A stretch of 64,000 nt of DNA from Scolanthus callimorphus (Eukaryota; Cnidaria; Anthozoa; Actiniaria; Edwardsiidae). Below the pieces are notes generated by a model that saw only the letters and a list, made by a program, of their open reading frames with translations, searched no databases and was not told where the DNA came from. The stretch is taken from the NCBI GenBank assembly GCA_033964015.1, contig CM066913.1:16887854-16951853 (forward strand), written 5' to 3'. Positions 35,044-46,651 of this stretch are shown piece after piece (within the stretch, counting starts at the first letter, position 1; every line of letters begins with the position of its first letter). The translations under genes were made by a program, and so were the position numbers.

Positions 35044-38000
35044 AGCACCGTACTTTGCCGCCGATCGCCATGGGCCAGGGTTCGGAGCCCGCTAAAACAC
35101 TGATTGTAGTGTTTGGTGCCTCGGTAAGTTATGCAAGTTTGATCCTCTCGCCTTGTCAAACCCACAAGCTAGGTTTTTCTCTAATTTCAATTTTATTGCT
35201 TGCAAGGAGCATGCAACTAAAACAACGTGATCTACTGAAATAACTGAAGCTTTATATACTGATCTAGATCCTGTTTTGTACAAATTCCACTGTTGATATG
35301 TTTGTGTAGAGTTCTCACAACATCACATGTCGATTTTGTACGTGAATGCAGATCTTCGAAAACGAAATCAAAATATCTTCAGCTAGCTTTGCTGCAGGGT
35401 TCGTTTTCGTATGGCTTTACTGGACCAAATTGTTCTTTCGTGTTTTATGAATTCTGCAGTTCACTTAGCTGATAATATTTACTTACATGCATGATTTCAA
35501 CCCGGTTTCGAGCTTCGCGGCTTCGACTAGTATAAATCGAACTCTGTTGTTGTGCGTGACATTTTTCTAGTTCGAGATGTGTCATAATTTGTTAGCTAAG
35601 ACTAGTCGGTCCTTATACTTTGAAGCTTTAGTATCTGGACGTTATAATCTTTTGAAGTAATTTTACTGAAGTCATACTAGCTCGTCTGTAATTCGAGCTG
35701 CAAACCTTTTGTAAAGATGTCGAAAGTTCAGGACCCGTTTCACGTGTTCGTACAATGTAGTACATTTGCACATGACTGGCGAATCTCTAACAACACTCTT
35801 GTGATTTATCAACAGGGTGATCTGGCAAAAAAGAAGATTTATCCCACTCTTTGGTACGTGACTCTTACATCAATGCTTTATAAAATTGTGTCTGTTTATG
35901 TTATTGTTATTGTTATAAATTTTTCTTTCTATCTAAAAATTCTTGATCAGGAAAATATAAAATTCCCGTTTGCAAACAAAAATTTTTCCGTTTTATATTT
36001 ATTTGTAATTATTATATAATGTGCTTTTCTTTGCATTGTTTCGCATCAATGGCACAATATTGTCTGCACCCAGCTGACCATGAAGTCTTTATATTAACTC
36101 AGCTAGGACTTTGTGTTCTAGGGCCTTGTTCAAAGATGGATTGGTACCAAAGACAACCCAGTTTGTAGGATATGCTCGTTCATCATTAACAGTTGCAGAT
36201 ATTCGCAAGAGAGCCGAGCCATTTATGAAGGTATGTGAAATTGTCTAGGTCTGTCGTTTTGTGGTCTATATCCCCTGTGCCTTGTGATTGGTTGTTCCTA
36301 TGTTGCTAATTGTTGTGGCATCTTTTCCTTTTTCACAATTCCAAAATGACTAAATAATTTATACATTTTGTAGTGTCTCATTATCTGGTGCACACTATCA
36401 TTTCTTCCTGCCCCCTGGAAATTTCACTAACCAATCAGACCACCAACCCCTAATTTCCAGCCTCCAAACAGACTTATCTGCTATGGAATTTGTGTTGGGT
36501 GAGGGGGGAGGCAGAGGCTGAGGGGAAAGTCTTATAGACAGACAGGCAGATTTATTGGAAGCATGTGAAAAGATTTACATTGGCATAACTCTAATAAATT
36601 AAAAAGAAAAATACATCAATATATTGTCTAATTTGATTGTCTAATTTTCCTTTTATTTTTACAAAGAGGGGGTCATGGTGTAGTGCTTTTGCAAAGTAGT
36701 CGCTCTTCTGTTTTGGCCTCCCAGACAAATTTTGCTATGATTTTTTGGATAGATAAATGTCAGTGTCCTCCCTGGTAGGGGGTTTGGCCCGGGGGGGTTC
36801 TTCACATGTCGACCTGATAGGGGTGCTCGTCGTATTTTTTAGGGGTCAAAATCGACTCTCAGGTATTTTTTAGGGGTATCGGAGGAACATTGTGGCTTTC
36901 ACTAATAAATGGTATTTTTTAGGGGTACGCAAATGAATGAAAGGGTCACAAACCAAGTAAAATGTTTTCTTTCTTCTTTGTTCATTTATAGCTCTAAAAT
37001 AAGCTTGTTTTGAGATGAAAAACAATAAACAATAACAAAAAAAGGTTTATTGTTGGTAATTTTTAGGGGTCATTTTGTTTTTAAGGTATTTTTTAGGGGT
37101 TGGATTCTTTATGTCCTGGTATTTTTTAGGGTAAATTTTCCGATGTCCCGACGAGCATCCCTATCACTCTTACATGGGAGAACCCCCCCCCCCCCCCCCC
37201 CCCCCCGGGGGGTTTGGCACCATCTCATAGAATTTTAGGTTTCAAAATGACCACAAATGCATCAAAATTTAGTGCTAAATTACCAGATTTTGGCTTAATC
37301 TCATCTGGGAAAATCCAAGAAAAGCAGCTGCAGATAAAAACATTATGTGAAACTGCAAAAGGGTCCAGTGTACCTACTCGAAGTAATCACTATTTGCTGC
37401 CAGCCCTGAATCAGTGGAACTAAAATCATTTGACTAGTGTGAGCATGCTAATTTGTGCTTTCTGTGAATATCAAAAAGGGAAAGATGATGAAAGAAACCT
37501 CTTGGATGAGTTCTTTAAATGCTGCCACTATGTCAAGGGTCCTTACAATGAAAAGAGTGGATATGAGGGCTTGAACCAGGCACTAGAAAAGATTGGTGGA
37601 TCTGGCCACATAAACCGGCTCTTCTATCTAGCATTACCTCCCTCAGTGTTCGTTGATGCAACAAAGCACTTGCAGGAGGTCCTGATGACAAACAGGTAGA
37701 TAAAATTCCATAAAGGAACAAATTCCAGAAAAGGAGGGTTCATTATTTTATGGGTTGGGGGTGGTGGTGGGGTAATGGCTCCCTCCTTTGATAACCAATA
37801 TTTTTTATGGCCCCCTTCGCTCCCCCAAAACCCCACAACTACCTTTTAAATACAACTTTTGAATACTGTTAGCCATGCCATTAGAGGCAGATCATTTGAC
37901 TTTTGAGGTGGGATGGTTTTGAAAAAGATTCCTGCACAGCTTGAAGGGCCTTAAAAATTTCCGCAGAACAACAAAAACCAACAAAACAAATCAACAAATT

Positions 38001-41000
38001 AAACACCAACAAGACAACTTGTATATGACCACCCCTTCCCCATGCAACATCCTCAAAACTCCTGTTGGCCCCCTTTTCCACGACTAAAACTCCCCCCCCC
38101 CAAAAAAAAAACTGTATAGGTCGCTTATGGGATATGATGAATGTTTCCTGGAATTCCTATGATTTTTATTCACACACATCTGTACCAGTCATCACAGCTG
38201 TAAATAGTAACCTTTTTTACTGGTCTCATTGTGCTAATGTTAAGTTATGGGAAGGAGACCCGGCAAGCCCAGTGATATTGCGTGAAAACGAAACTGGGGG
38301 AGGGTGGGCGGGAACAGCGAAAAGGCACCGCCAGGCCCCAGGAGCACACAGAGATGAAAAACACAAAATAAATTAGCAGGACGGTAGAAGCGCCCGGCCT
38401 GCACGAGTAGAGCCAACAAGTGAATACTAATGAGTAGCACCTTACATTTGCACTAATGAGGACCAGTTAAAATAGTGAATCACTTGAGGAAGGAGTTGCT
38501 ATCCCTGTTAGGAATTTCTGTCCCAAGTCTGCTGCTTGGAAAAAAACTGTCAATGGAAGCTAAGTGTGAAGTCATTGTTTTTTCTCCTAAGGGGATGGAA
38601 CCGTGTTGTTATTGAGAAGCCATTTGGCAAGGACTCAGAAAGTTCAGCCGAGTTGTCTAATCATCTGGCATCATTATTTGAGGAGCAGACATTGTATCGT
38701 ATTGATCATTACCTTGGCAAGGAGATGGTACAGAATCTAATGGTGTTAAGGTGTGTAAAAAAAACTAATAAATGTTCAATTCCAGAAAACAAAATCCATT
38801 CCTCCACCACAGAGGGAGTGCACTTAAAGATCCACCCCCACTCCTCTGGAATTTTCTAATTCCCTCTGTGGTGGGAGTATGAATTTTTTCTGGAATTGCA
38901 CAATCACACATTTTAAAATAATTTTGTTTTTTTCATCCATATTTATATCTGTGTTTCAGGTTTGGTAATAGAATCTTTGGTCCTGTGTGGAACAGAGAAA
39001 GTATTAAGGCAGTGATAATTACATTCAAAGAGCCCATTGGAACCTACGGCAGAGGTGGATATTTTGATGAATTTGGGATAATAAGGTAAGCTGATAGAAA
39101 GAGGGTGGTCATCACTGGTGCAGTGAGCTCCTGAATTTTGAGGGTATGCATTTTTGTGTGTATGCATGAGGGGATGGGGGGGGGGGGCTGTCTATGTCTA
39201 TAACATAACTGGGAAAAAATCCATGAGTTTATAACATTAATCATGAACCATTCAAAATCAAACGTGAAACACATAGCAAGTTCTATTATGGATGCTTTGA
39301 AAAGCACAAAAAGTGCCTTGAACAAGAGTGTTCTTTATCAACAAAATTAAACAACAAATAGATATAATATTAATAACTTTGGGTATTTTACCTTTGACAC
39401 TTTGTTACAATTTGCTTTGTTACTGGAGTTTTGTGAGTAATAAAGACTACCCTGTATCTGTGTATCTATTTAGCATTCTATAAAAATTGATTTTTATAGG
39501 GATGTAATGCAGAACCATCTTCTACAAGTGCTATGCCTGGTTGCCATGGAGAAACCAGCTTCCATTCACTCAGAAGATCTGAGAAATGAAAAGGCAAGCA
39601 ATTATTAAAAGTGTATTTCATTCCTTTATTAATTTTCAGAGATTCCCAAAACCTTTGCATATTTTTTAAAGCTGAGTATCTAATTTGGTATATTTTCATG
39701 TCGCAAAGAAATAGAATAAAAAATGTGCAATGCGTGGTTCCAGAAAATATCCATCCCCCCATGGAAGGGTGTTGAAAAGTGACTTTCCCCCCTCCCAACT
39801 CCCAACCAGTCCTGGATTTCCAAAGAAAAATACAGTATTTGTATGGACAACATCAGGTAAATTGACCTTCTTGGGGGGGAGGACCTTCTGGGGGGGGGGG
39901 GGGGGGGGGGGAGGGAGATGGATATTTTCTGGAACGACACAATTCCTGAAAATGACCATACCTTCTCAATGGGATTGGGTCAGGAGGACCCTCCATCCAT
40001 TTGGAGTTCCCAAATGGAAAATGAATTATAATGATCTGTATGGAAAATAATTTGTAGCTGCCACCCTTTCCCCCTGGGATCTCCAATCATTTTCGAGAGA
40101 CGAAAACAAGATACTAAAATCACGTAATGCTAACAATGGCACCAGAGCTGGAAATGAAAAATTGCAGAACATAAAAGGAAGGAGAGGGGCACAAAAACCT
40201 GCCCCAGGGGGATGAGTACTTACTTTGTTAGACCCCCCCCCCCCCCTTGGTAGACATTAATACAAAGTCTGTGTTGTTTTGAATTCTTAGGTTAAAGTGT
40301 TAAAGTGCATTGACCCCATCAGACTTGAAGAGTCAGTGCTTGGCCAGTATGAGGGCAATCCTGAGATGGAGGGGGATGCCAAGTTTGGTTATACTGATGA
40401 CCCATCTGTGCCGAAAGGGTCAATCACACCCACATTTGCTGCCTCAGTCTTTTATGTGCGCAATGAACGATGGGATGGTATGTTATTCAGGGGTTCTTAT
40501 ATGTTACACCAATGTTCATGTTCAATTCAATTCAACAGACCTTTTGGGTTTTACGAAGGGCTAATGTATAAAATGTCATAAAATGGTTGATTCCAGGTAA
40601 AATAATTACGCATGGTGAATGAGAAACATAAGCAAAAAATTGTAAAGAATGTGAACTGCATCCTGATAGTTGTAGAACATGTCAAGCGTTTTTAAAGAGT
40701 GAGGAGTATGGGTGTGCTTTTAGCTGGAATAATCCTTTTCAAAATTATATGATATTTTGCTTAAATGTATTGTACTGTAACAATAATATTTGCCCTGTTC
40801 TAGGTGTGCCATTCATATTGAATGTGGAAAAGGTAAGCCCACAAGAAAATGTTACATCCTCATTCAGCCAGTCTCAGAAAAAAAAAATCTCAGAAAAATC
40901 AATCTGGCAGCACTAGCTACAAGAGGGATTTTTTTTACAAATTAAACCCAATATCAGGGTTTATTTGTTTATCATTTTATTATTATTTTTTTATTAGATA

Positions 41001-44000
41001 GCTAAGAGGAAAGGTATGTAAAAATAAACACAATTACTAGTTGTGTTATCTGCTCTTGACTATGCATAATTCATTAAGTACATACTGCTGACTCTTCCCC
41101 AGAGCTTTGCGAGCTGACACACGACTTGGAGATGAGAGAGATTGTATATTAATTATAAATATGATTTGCCTTGTAGCCTTGAATGAGAGGAAAGCAGAAG
41201 TGAGAATCCAATTCACTGATGTTCCTGGGGATATTTTTGATCAGAAGTGTAAAAGGAATGAGCTTGTGGTACGACTGCAGCCTGATGAGGTAAGAAGATG
41301 TTTTAGTAAGAAAAGTTACAACAACTCCTTCACCTATTTATATTTTATGTCCTCTGCCAAATTCCCCTGCAAGCAGAGGCCTCTTCATTTGTTAGCCTGC
41401 GTAGTGGCTCTAAAAGGGAAGGGGAGTGAGTGGGGTTGAGGGAAAACCCCTTGCGGCCACGCTTCTTCCAGTTTTCGCTCCCTCTCGCCCCTTCCCTTTA
41501 GAGCCGCTATGCCGGCTATTCATTTGTATATCATTTGTTGGGCAAGAGAAAAGAGGCCTCTGCTCTGAGAAAAGTCTCTTTTCCACAACCTTGGATGGTT
41601 TTGTTAACCTTTTCTTGAGCCCACTATACATGCACACATATCTCTGAATGTTTTCCGCTGATGTAGCCTACTCGCAGGCATTGGAGAGTAGTTTTTGTCA
41701 CCAAATCCAAGATGGCACCCACACGACATGACTGACATACCAATTGTTGTGGTTCCCCTGGCAACAGGCGATCTACTTGAAATGTATGATCAAGCAAGCA
41801 GGAATGTCATTCACTCCAGCCGAGTCAGACCTGGACCTGACGTACTCGGACAGATTTCAGGTAAAATCTCAAACTGAGTTTGGGTTACCAGTACCCAGGG
41901 TCAGGCATCATGGGATTGTTTTTGATTCTGCAACCCCCTAGGTGCTTGAGAATGGGTAAAATGGGTGCGGATCTAGAAGAGCAGCTGACCTAATCCAGAG
42001 TTGGAAATATTTTTTTACTTGATCTGACAATTTCCTTTCAAACTCCAAGTGTAGCCGGACACATTTGCCATTTGGTCTGACATTTTAAACTGTACAAACC
42101 TTAAAGGCCCATGTCAACGTTCTATAATGCATTGCGCGCCGTGTTGTTTACATCCTTGACGTCATCTCAACTAAGACAAGGGATTAAGAGGCCAGTTGAT
42201 AGATTTATTTAAACAGTTATTTTTGTTTTGTTATCTTTTTTCGTTTTCAAAACCAAAACATAAACAACACAGTGCGCAATGCATTATGTCCAGGTGTAAC
42301 GGGCCTTTAGCTCAGTGTTAATCTCAAAGGAGTAACACAACATGGCGGAAAGTATGCCTGTATTGAAGTCTCCTACCCAGATGCTTTCCGGGTTTTCTTA
42401 GGGCACGCAAAGATTTGTGGGATAGTTTTAGCAGGGCGCACAGGGAGTTGTGGGATAGTTTTAACAGGGCGCGCAGACAGTTATGGGATATGCGGACCCA
42501 CAGTTCATTGCGTGCCGTGTGATACTCATTCCCAGTCCCTACGCCTCCAAAACAATTTTCACAGAGAAAATCACCGAGAAATCACAGAGAAAATAACGTC
42601 AAAATCACAATTTTGGTCGGACATTTGCCGATTTTGATCGGACAATGTCTAATGACTGGAAATAATTTCAGTTCTGTCATCAGTTTCCGAAGCCAATAAG
42701 ACAGGACTGAATCAGATCAGACCATGGAAGATCTCGGGCCCGAAAAACGTTCCCAATAAAGAATTACATAATAGGCGTACTTGAATTTCCAGAAAACAAT
42801 GAAACGTTTTTTAGGGAAGACTTCGGATTATTTATCTTGAATTTTCGTATTTGTGAAAGAAATCAAAAATTTATTTTATAATTACATTAGGAGCTAATTT
42901 TTATTACGTTTTGAGCCAGTTATTACATTTAGAGACAATTGTTATTATGCTTAGAGCTAGTTGTTACATTTAGAGCTACTTGTTATTACGCTTGAAGTAT
43001 TATTACATAGGAGCCAGTTATCACACGGCTCCTATCACACTAAGGGTTTCTACAATCAGCTCTCACCAATACTTTGTTCATTACTCTACAGAATGTGAAA
43101 ATGCCTGATGCCTATGAACGTCTCATCTTGGATGTGATGGCAGGAAGCCAGGGGAACTTTGTTAGAAGGTGAATTCATTAGATCAGTAGAAGACACGTTC
43201 TGCCAAACATGGTGGACATGTGTCTGTTTTTGTTGGACATTGCCAGACAACTGCCGGGGGCACCCAAAGACATTTTTCGGTTGCAAAATATTCTGAAAAG
43301 AAAATGTTGTTATTTCCTTGCTGCAATGCAGCTTCAAAATAATAACCCCAGTTTTCTAATGAGCGTGTTACTTGCCTTTAGTGATGAGCTTGCCGAGGCA
43401 TGGAGGATATTCACGCCACTGCTTCACCAAATCGACGATGAAAAGGTCCAGCCAAAGTTGTACACGTTTGGAAGGTATGGGTCGGTCACTTGTGCCATTT
43501 TTTACTGTATTCCTACGCTCCTGTGAGCCCTGTGGTTAAGATAGGGACGCTAGAACTCCCCTCAAACTTGAAGACTGACCTGATTGTTTTCCCAAGTGAA
43601 AGGTTGATTTGATTAAAGAGCCCTGCCTCGTCCCTAGGCGTCTCTATTTGGTAAAAACCGAGAGAAAAGCCTCTTCTTGCGAGTGTTCTGGTAGCGAGCG
43701 CGCAATGCATCTTGGGAACGGTTCGTTTTCGCAATGCATCATGGGAAGGCTCAAACCAGACCTTCCCATGATGCCTTTCGCGCTAGTTTGCTCCAGTCGC
43801 TCTCGCCTCGAAAATCACTAGAACGCGCCTGGGTACGAGGCAGTAAGAGCCTGTATCAGCCGCCATTTTGACAGCATAGCAACATACCAAGTGAGAGAAA
43901 GCATCCATTTCCACCTTCTGATTTAGAAAATATAGAGAAATGTTCTCGATTGAATTTGGTAAATCAAATGTGAAACTTTGTTTTTAGGTATTTATTATGC

Positions 44001-44805
44001 ACGCAATTGGTCTTCTGAAATCGAACGAAAACAATAACAAAGGAGTGGCTGACTTTTTCCCAGGGGTGTCCAGGGCAGGCTAAAGGGGGAAAGATAAAAT
44101 AAATATTTCCGACCCACGACACATCAAGAAAGTATTGTCGTTTTTATGGCAAATCTGCGCGGGCTTCCTGTGGTGTTCAAATCTCGTCTCAGACCCCTCG
44201 GCGGGGAACAAAAGCAAAATGGCGACCAAGAGAATGATGTTTCTCGAGTATCTGCAAGATTTGCTAAATTTTCCTGCTTTCTTCGCATGAGGAAAAATAC
44301 TTGCAGACCTTCAAAATATTGTAAGGGTGAATTTCCAAATAAGGAAGTTTTGCAACGTCGACAAATCGACCGTTTTTGGCGAAATTTTCTTGATATGCAT
44401 TTTCCAGAAAACTAATCTCAACATGCACTATGTTGGCCTGATTGTTTTCCAAGTCAAAGTTTGTTTTGGTACGGGGTCTTTACCCCAGGGAGGGGGATGT
44501 TTTCCACCGACATCACCGCCACAAAAATATCAAATCCCCCCTCTGCAATCGAAATATCTTATCCAGTCAGCTGTCAAGCAAGCTTTATCTGCTGTGAATC
44601 TTATAGCGCTGCGTCAATGAATTTATGTCTAAGTGAATAATGGCATGCAAGATTTAACGAGTTGAAAACTGGGAATATATTTCGCATTATTTTTGTGTTT
44701 TGCAGTCGTGGACCTCCTGAAGCCGATGCACTTGTCAAAAAGCACGGGTTTATCTATGGTGCTGACTACAAGTGGGAACGAAAGAGAACCCTTTCTGGGT
44801 CATAA
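35044..44805 (+). CDS. G6PD: Glucose-6-phosphate 1-dehydrogenase (body exons)
   Basis: Catalyses the first, NADPH-producing step of the oxidative pentose phosphate pathway in the cytosol. Exons: 35044-35123, 35816-35853, 36122-36230, 37479-37695, 38592-38750, 38960-39085, 39500-39593, 40291-40477, 40804-40832, 41177-41289, 41768-41860, 43092-43168, 43382-43474, 44706-44805. Landmarks in order: [16 protein letters not shown] (NADP fold, split by an intron), [20 protein letters not shown], substrate motif [28 protein letters not shown] with the catalytic-base His, [38 protein letters not shown] and GSRGPPEAD. From the internal Met at 35070 it is about 496 residues (human 515); with the upstream exon about 547. 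Oddities: a GC-AG intron after 39593, a one-base phase gap between 36230 and 37479, and a one-base loss in exon 40804-40832 at the conserved ILRCGK motif. Both breaks look like base errors rather than decay, since everything else is intact. Confidence 0.95.
36790..37206. repeat. ATTTTTTAGGGGT repeats and poly-C in a G6PD intron
   Basis: Six or so copies of GGTATTTTTTAGGGGT-like phrases, flanked by GGGTGCTCGTCG at the left and its complement CGACGAGCATCCC near the right, then a C tract (37185-37206). Probably one inverted-repeat-bounded repeat element. Confidence 0.6.
38771..38913. mobile_element. TTCCAGAAA-ended MITE in a G6PD intron
   Basis: The left arm TTCAATTCCAGAAAAC with CACCACAGAGGGA is mirrored by TCCCTCTGTGGTGGGA and TTTTTTCTGGAATTGCACAA at the right. 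Diverged relative of 24443-24640. It starts only about 20 bp after the splice donor. Confidence 0.7.
39727..39947. mobile_element. TGTGGTTCCAGAAA-ended MITE in a G6PD intron
   Basis: Begins GCGTGGTTCCAGAAAATATC and ends GATATTTTCTGGAACGACAC. The interior shares AAATACAGTATTTGTATGGA with the family, in opposite orientation to 24443-24640, and contains a poly-G tract. Confidence 0.75.
41393..41518. mobile_element. 126-bp MITE with 9-bp target duplication in a G6PD intron
   Basis: TIRs TAGCCTGCGTAGTGGCTCTA and, at the right, TAGAGCCGCTATGCCGGCTA. Exact direct repeat TTCATTTGT at 41384-41392 and 41519-41527. The outer flanks carry mirrored GCAGAGGCCTCTT/AAGAGGCCTCTGC, so it may have jumped into an older palindromic element. 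Confidence 0.9.
42102..42309. mobile_element. Foldback element with TAAAGGCCC ends in a G6PD intron
   Basis: Left TAAAGGCCCATGTCAACG, right GGTGTAACGGGCCTTTA. Inner arms ATGCATTGCGCGCCGTGTTG and the matching CAACACAGTGCGCAATGCAT. It contains a TGACGTCA palindrome. Confidence 0.75.
42401..42490. repeat. 33-bp tandem repeat, about 2.7 copies
   Basis: Unit of the type GGGCGCACAGGGAGTTGTGG followed by GATAGTTTTAACA; later copies diverge by a few bases. Confidence 0.75.
43623..43843. mobile_element. TGCCTCGT-ended element inserted into another element
   Basis: Left CTGCCTCGTCCCTAGGCG, right CGCGCCTGGGTACGAGGCAG, with mirrored GCAATGCATC/CCCATGATGC-like inner segments. Flanks AAAGAGCCC and TAAGAGCCT look like an imperfect 9-bp duplication of the AGAGCC end of the adjoining element. 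Confidence 0.7.
43846..44060. mobile_element. AGAGCC-ended element, copy in the last G6PD intron
   Basis: Starts AAGAGCCTGTATCAGCCGCC and continues about 85% like 45568-45797 to near GGAGTGGCTGAC, where the match decays. Confidence 0.75.
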
Positions 44806-45567
44806 GTCAGCCTACACGGCGTTTCCCGAGGGTTTCACAGGTCAGAAGAACCTTCGCCCCAAATTTCGCGTGGACAAAACATCGAAACTCTCGCTCTTTT
44901 GTACGCAGCAAGCTTTTCTTTGGCCCTGAAAACCGAAAAAACGCTTGCTGCACAGATTTATTTACAGATTATTAGATAGACATGAAGATTTAGTAACTAC
45001 ACTGTAGTTTAAAAGGGTCACGTGACAATATTTGTTGTCTAAGCGAAAAATCGCTTTTCGAAGTGAGACATTCAATGTCGATGTTGGTTGCTTCCGTTTT
45101 GGGGGAACGTTCGCAGAACGGCAGATGAATTTAAAAACATATAGAATTTTTCCCCCACAAATTTCGAGTTTCATGCTTTTCTCATTACATTTTACTTAGC
45201 CTTCTCCGCAGGCGAAGCTATTTGCTATTTGTTGTTCTCCCAGGGCGTTTCTTTCTCTTCTGGAGCAAATTTTACTATGCGGGTTTCCTGTGGCGATGCC
45301 AATTTGAACAACCGCGGGGAGGGAGTGAAAACGGAGAAAGTTATCCGAACTTAATCCCCCTCCCCTGCCCCTCGCTCCCCATGATTCCTGGGTGTTCAGG
45401 TGATTTTTGTTTAGAAAGAGGGAATCTTTCAATGCATTGCAACCGTAGCCATAGAAATCAGGTATTTTAGGAAATTCCTAGTTTTAAAAAGTGGTATTGG
45501 TAGTGATGATATTTCACCCTTTTCTCACTAATAAAGGTGAAGACACCAAGCACTTCTATGTACTTAA
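44806..45567 (+). other. G6PD 3' flank
   Basis: No further exon. The first plus-strand AATAAA I see is at 45530-45535, a possible but distant polyadenylation signal. The rest is unremarkable. Confidence 0.35.
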
Positions 45568-45797
45568 AGAGCCTGTGTCAGCCGCCATTTTGACAGCATA
45601 GCAATATACCAAGTCGGAGAAAGCATCCATTTCCATCGGCTTATTTAGAGAATATAGAGCAATGCTCTCGATTGAATTTGGTAAATTAAATCTGAAACTT
45701 GGTTTTTAGATGTTTAATTAAGAGATTTCTACACGTAATTCGTCGTCTAATATCAAACGAAAACAATAACAAAGGAGTGCAGGCTGACATGGGCTCT
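45568..45797. mobile_element. AGAGCC-ended element flanked by TTAA
   Basis: TIRs AGAGCCTGTGTCAGCC and GGCTGACATGGGCTCT, with TTAA on both outer sides (45564-45567 and 45798-45801). TTAA is the target site of piggyBac-type elements. It is the best-preserved copy of a family also seen at 12138, 15470 and 43846. Confidence 0.8.
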
Positions 45798-46482
45798 TTA
45801 ACCGTTGATATGGATTTGACGCTCTTCTATGTATACCGTTCGTATGGATTTGACGCTACAAGTATTCACAAAAATATTTGAATGTTTACAACGTAGTGTT
45901 GTTGACGAAGTCAAAACTAATAATTTAGGACAGAATAAAACTGTTTTGGTTTATAATAATTCATAATTTAAATAGGTTGTAAAAAACATCTATAGAGATG
46001 AAAATCACACACACACAAATGTCTTTCAAAGTGGCTGATTATTTTGTATCGCATGAGATGAATACGAAATAAATGCCACGTCGTGAAGGTCTGTATTTGT
46101 TGATTTTCAGTAGAAAGAGAAGGGCAAGGGAAGCTCTCTCCACCTGGCTTTGAACCTATCCGTAGGTTGACTCAAGTTCACTTTTCGCAATTCTTTTTGC
46201 AGCACCCTTTTTATTGTTGTCTAAATAAAATCAAAGAAGCCACAATCTCTATTTTTGCGAGCCTCTAATTACGTATTCCAGCCCTCCTAGAAAAAAAAAA
46301 ACTTGCGGTATTTTTGGCTCAAATTTTAGGAATGAACTTCCCTTGACGTAGACTCAAATCAGCGTTTCTGTTCCGAGGAATTTTCCAAACAAGAGATCAG
46401 TTTTTATTTGATGTGACGTGTGCAAGGACAGTCTCAAATTAATGGTACCGTTGACGTTATCGTTTTCATTGTTATCCGATTC

Positions 46483-46651
46483 GACCGTCCACACTAAAAC
46501 GATATGTATACGGATTCGTTTTTATTCACTTTCGAGAGCGTTTTCAAACTTATACGGATTCGATGAAAACGATCAGCGTGTTTGTGTGGACGAAGGCCTA
46601 TAATCAAAAAGTATAACGGATTCAAACGAAAACGCGTTAGTGTGGACGGGG
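46483..46651. mobile_element. CCGTCCACACTA-ended MITE
   Basis: Left ACCGTCCACACTAAAACG, right CGCGTTAGTGTGGACGG. The interior has mirrored TACGGATTCG segments. Non-coding. Confidence 0.65.

Noticed and set aside
37214..37423. Extra G6PD exon before 37479
   Set aside because: It lies beside a repeat and poly-C tract, has no similarity to G6PD, and its frame ends in a stop before the next exon.
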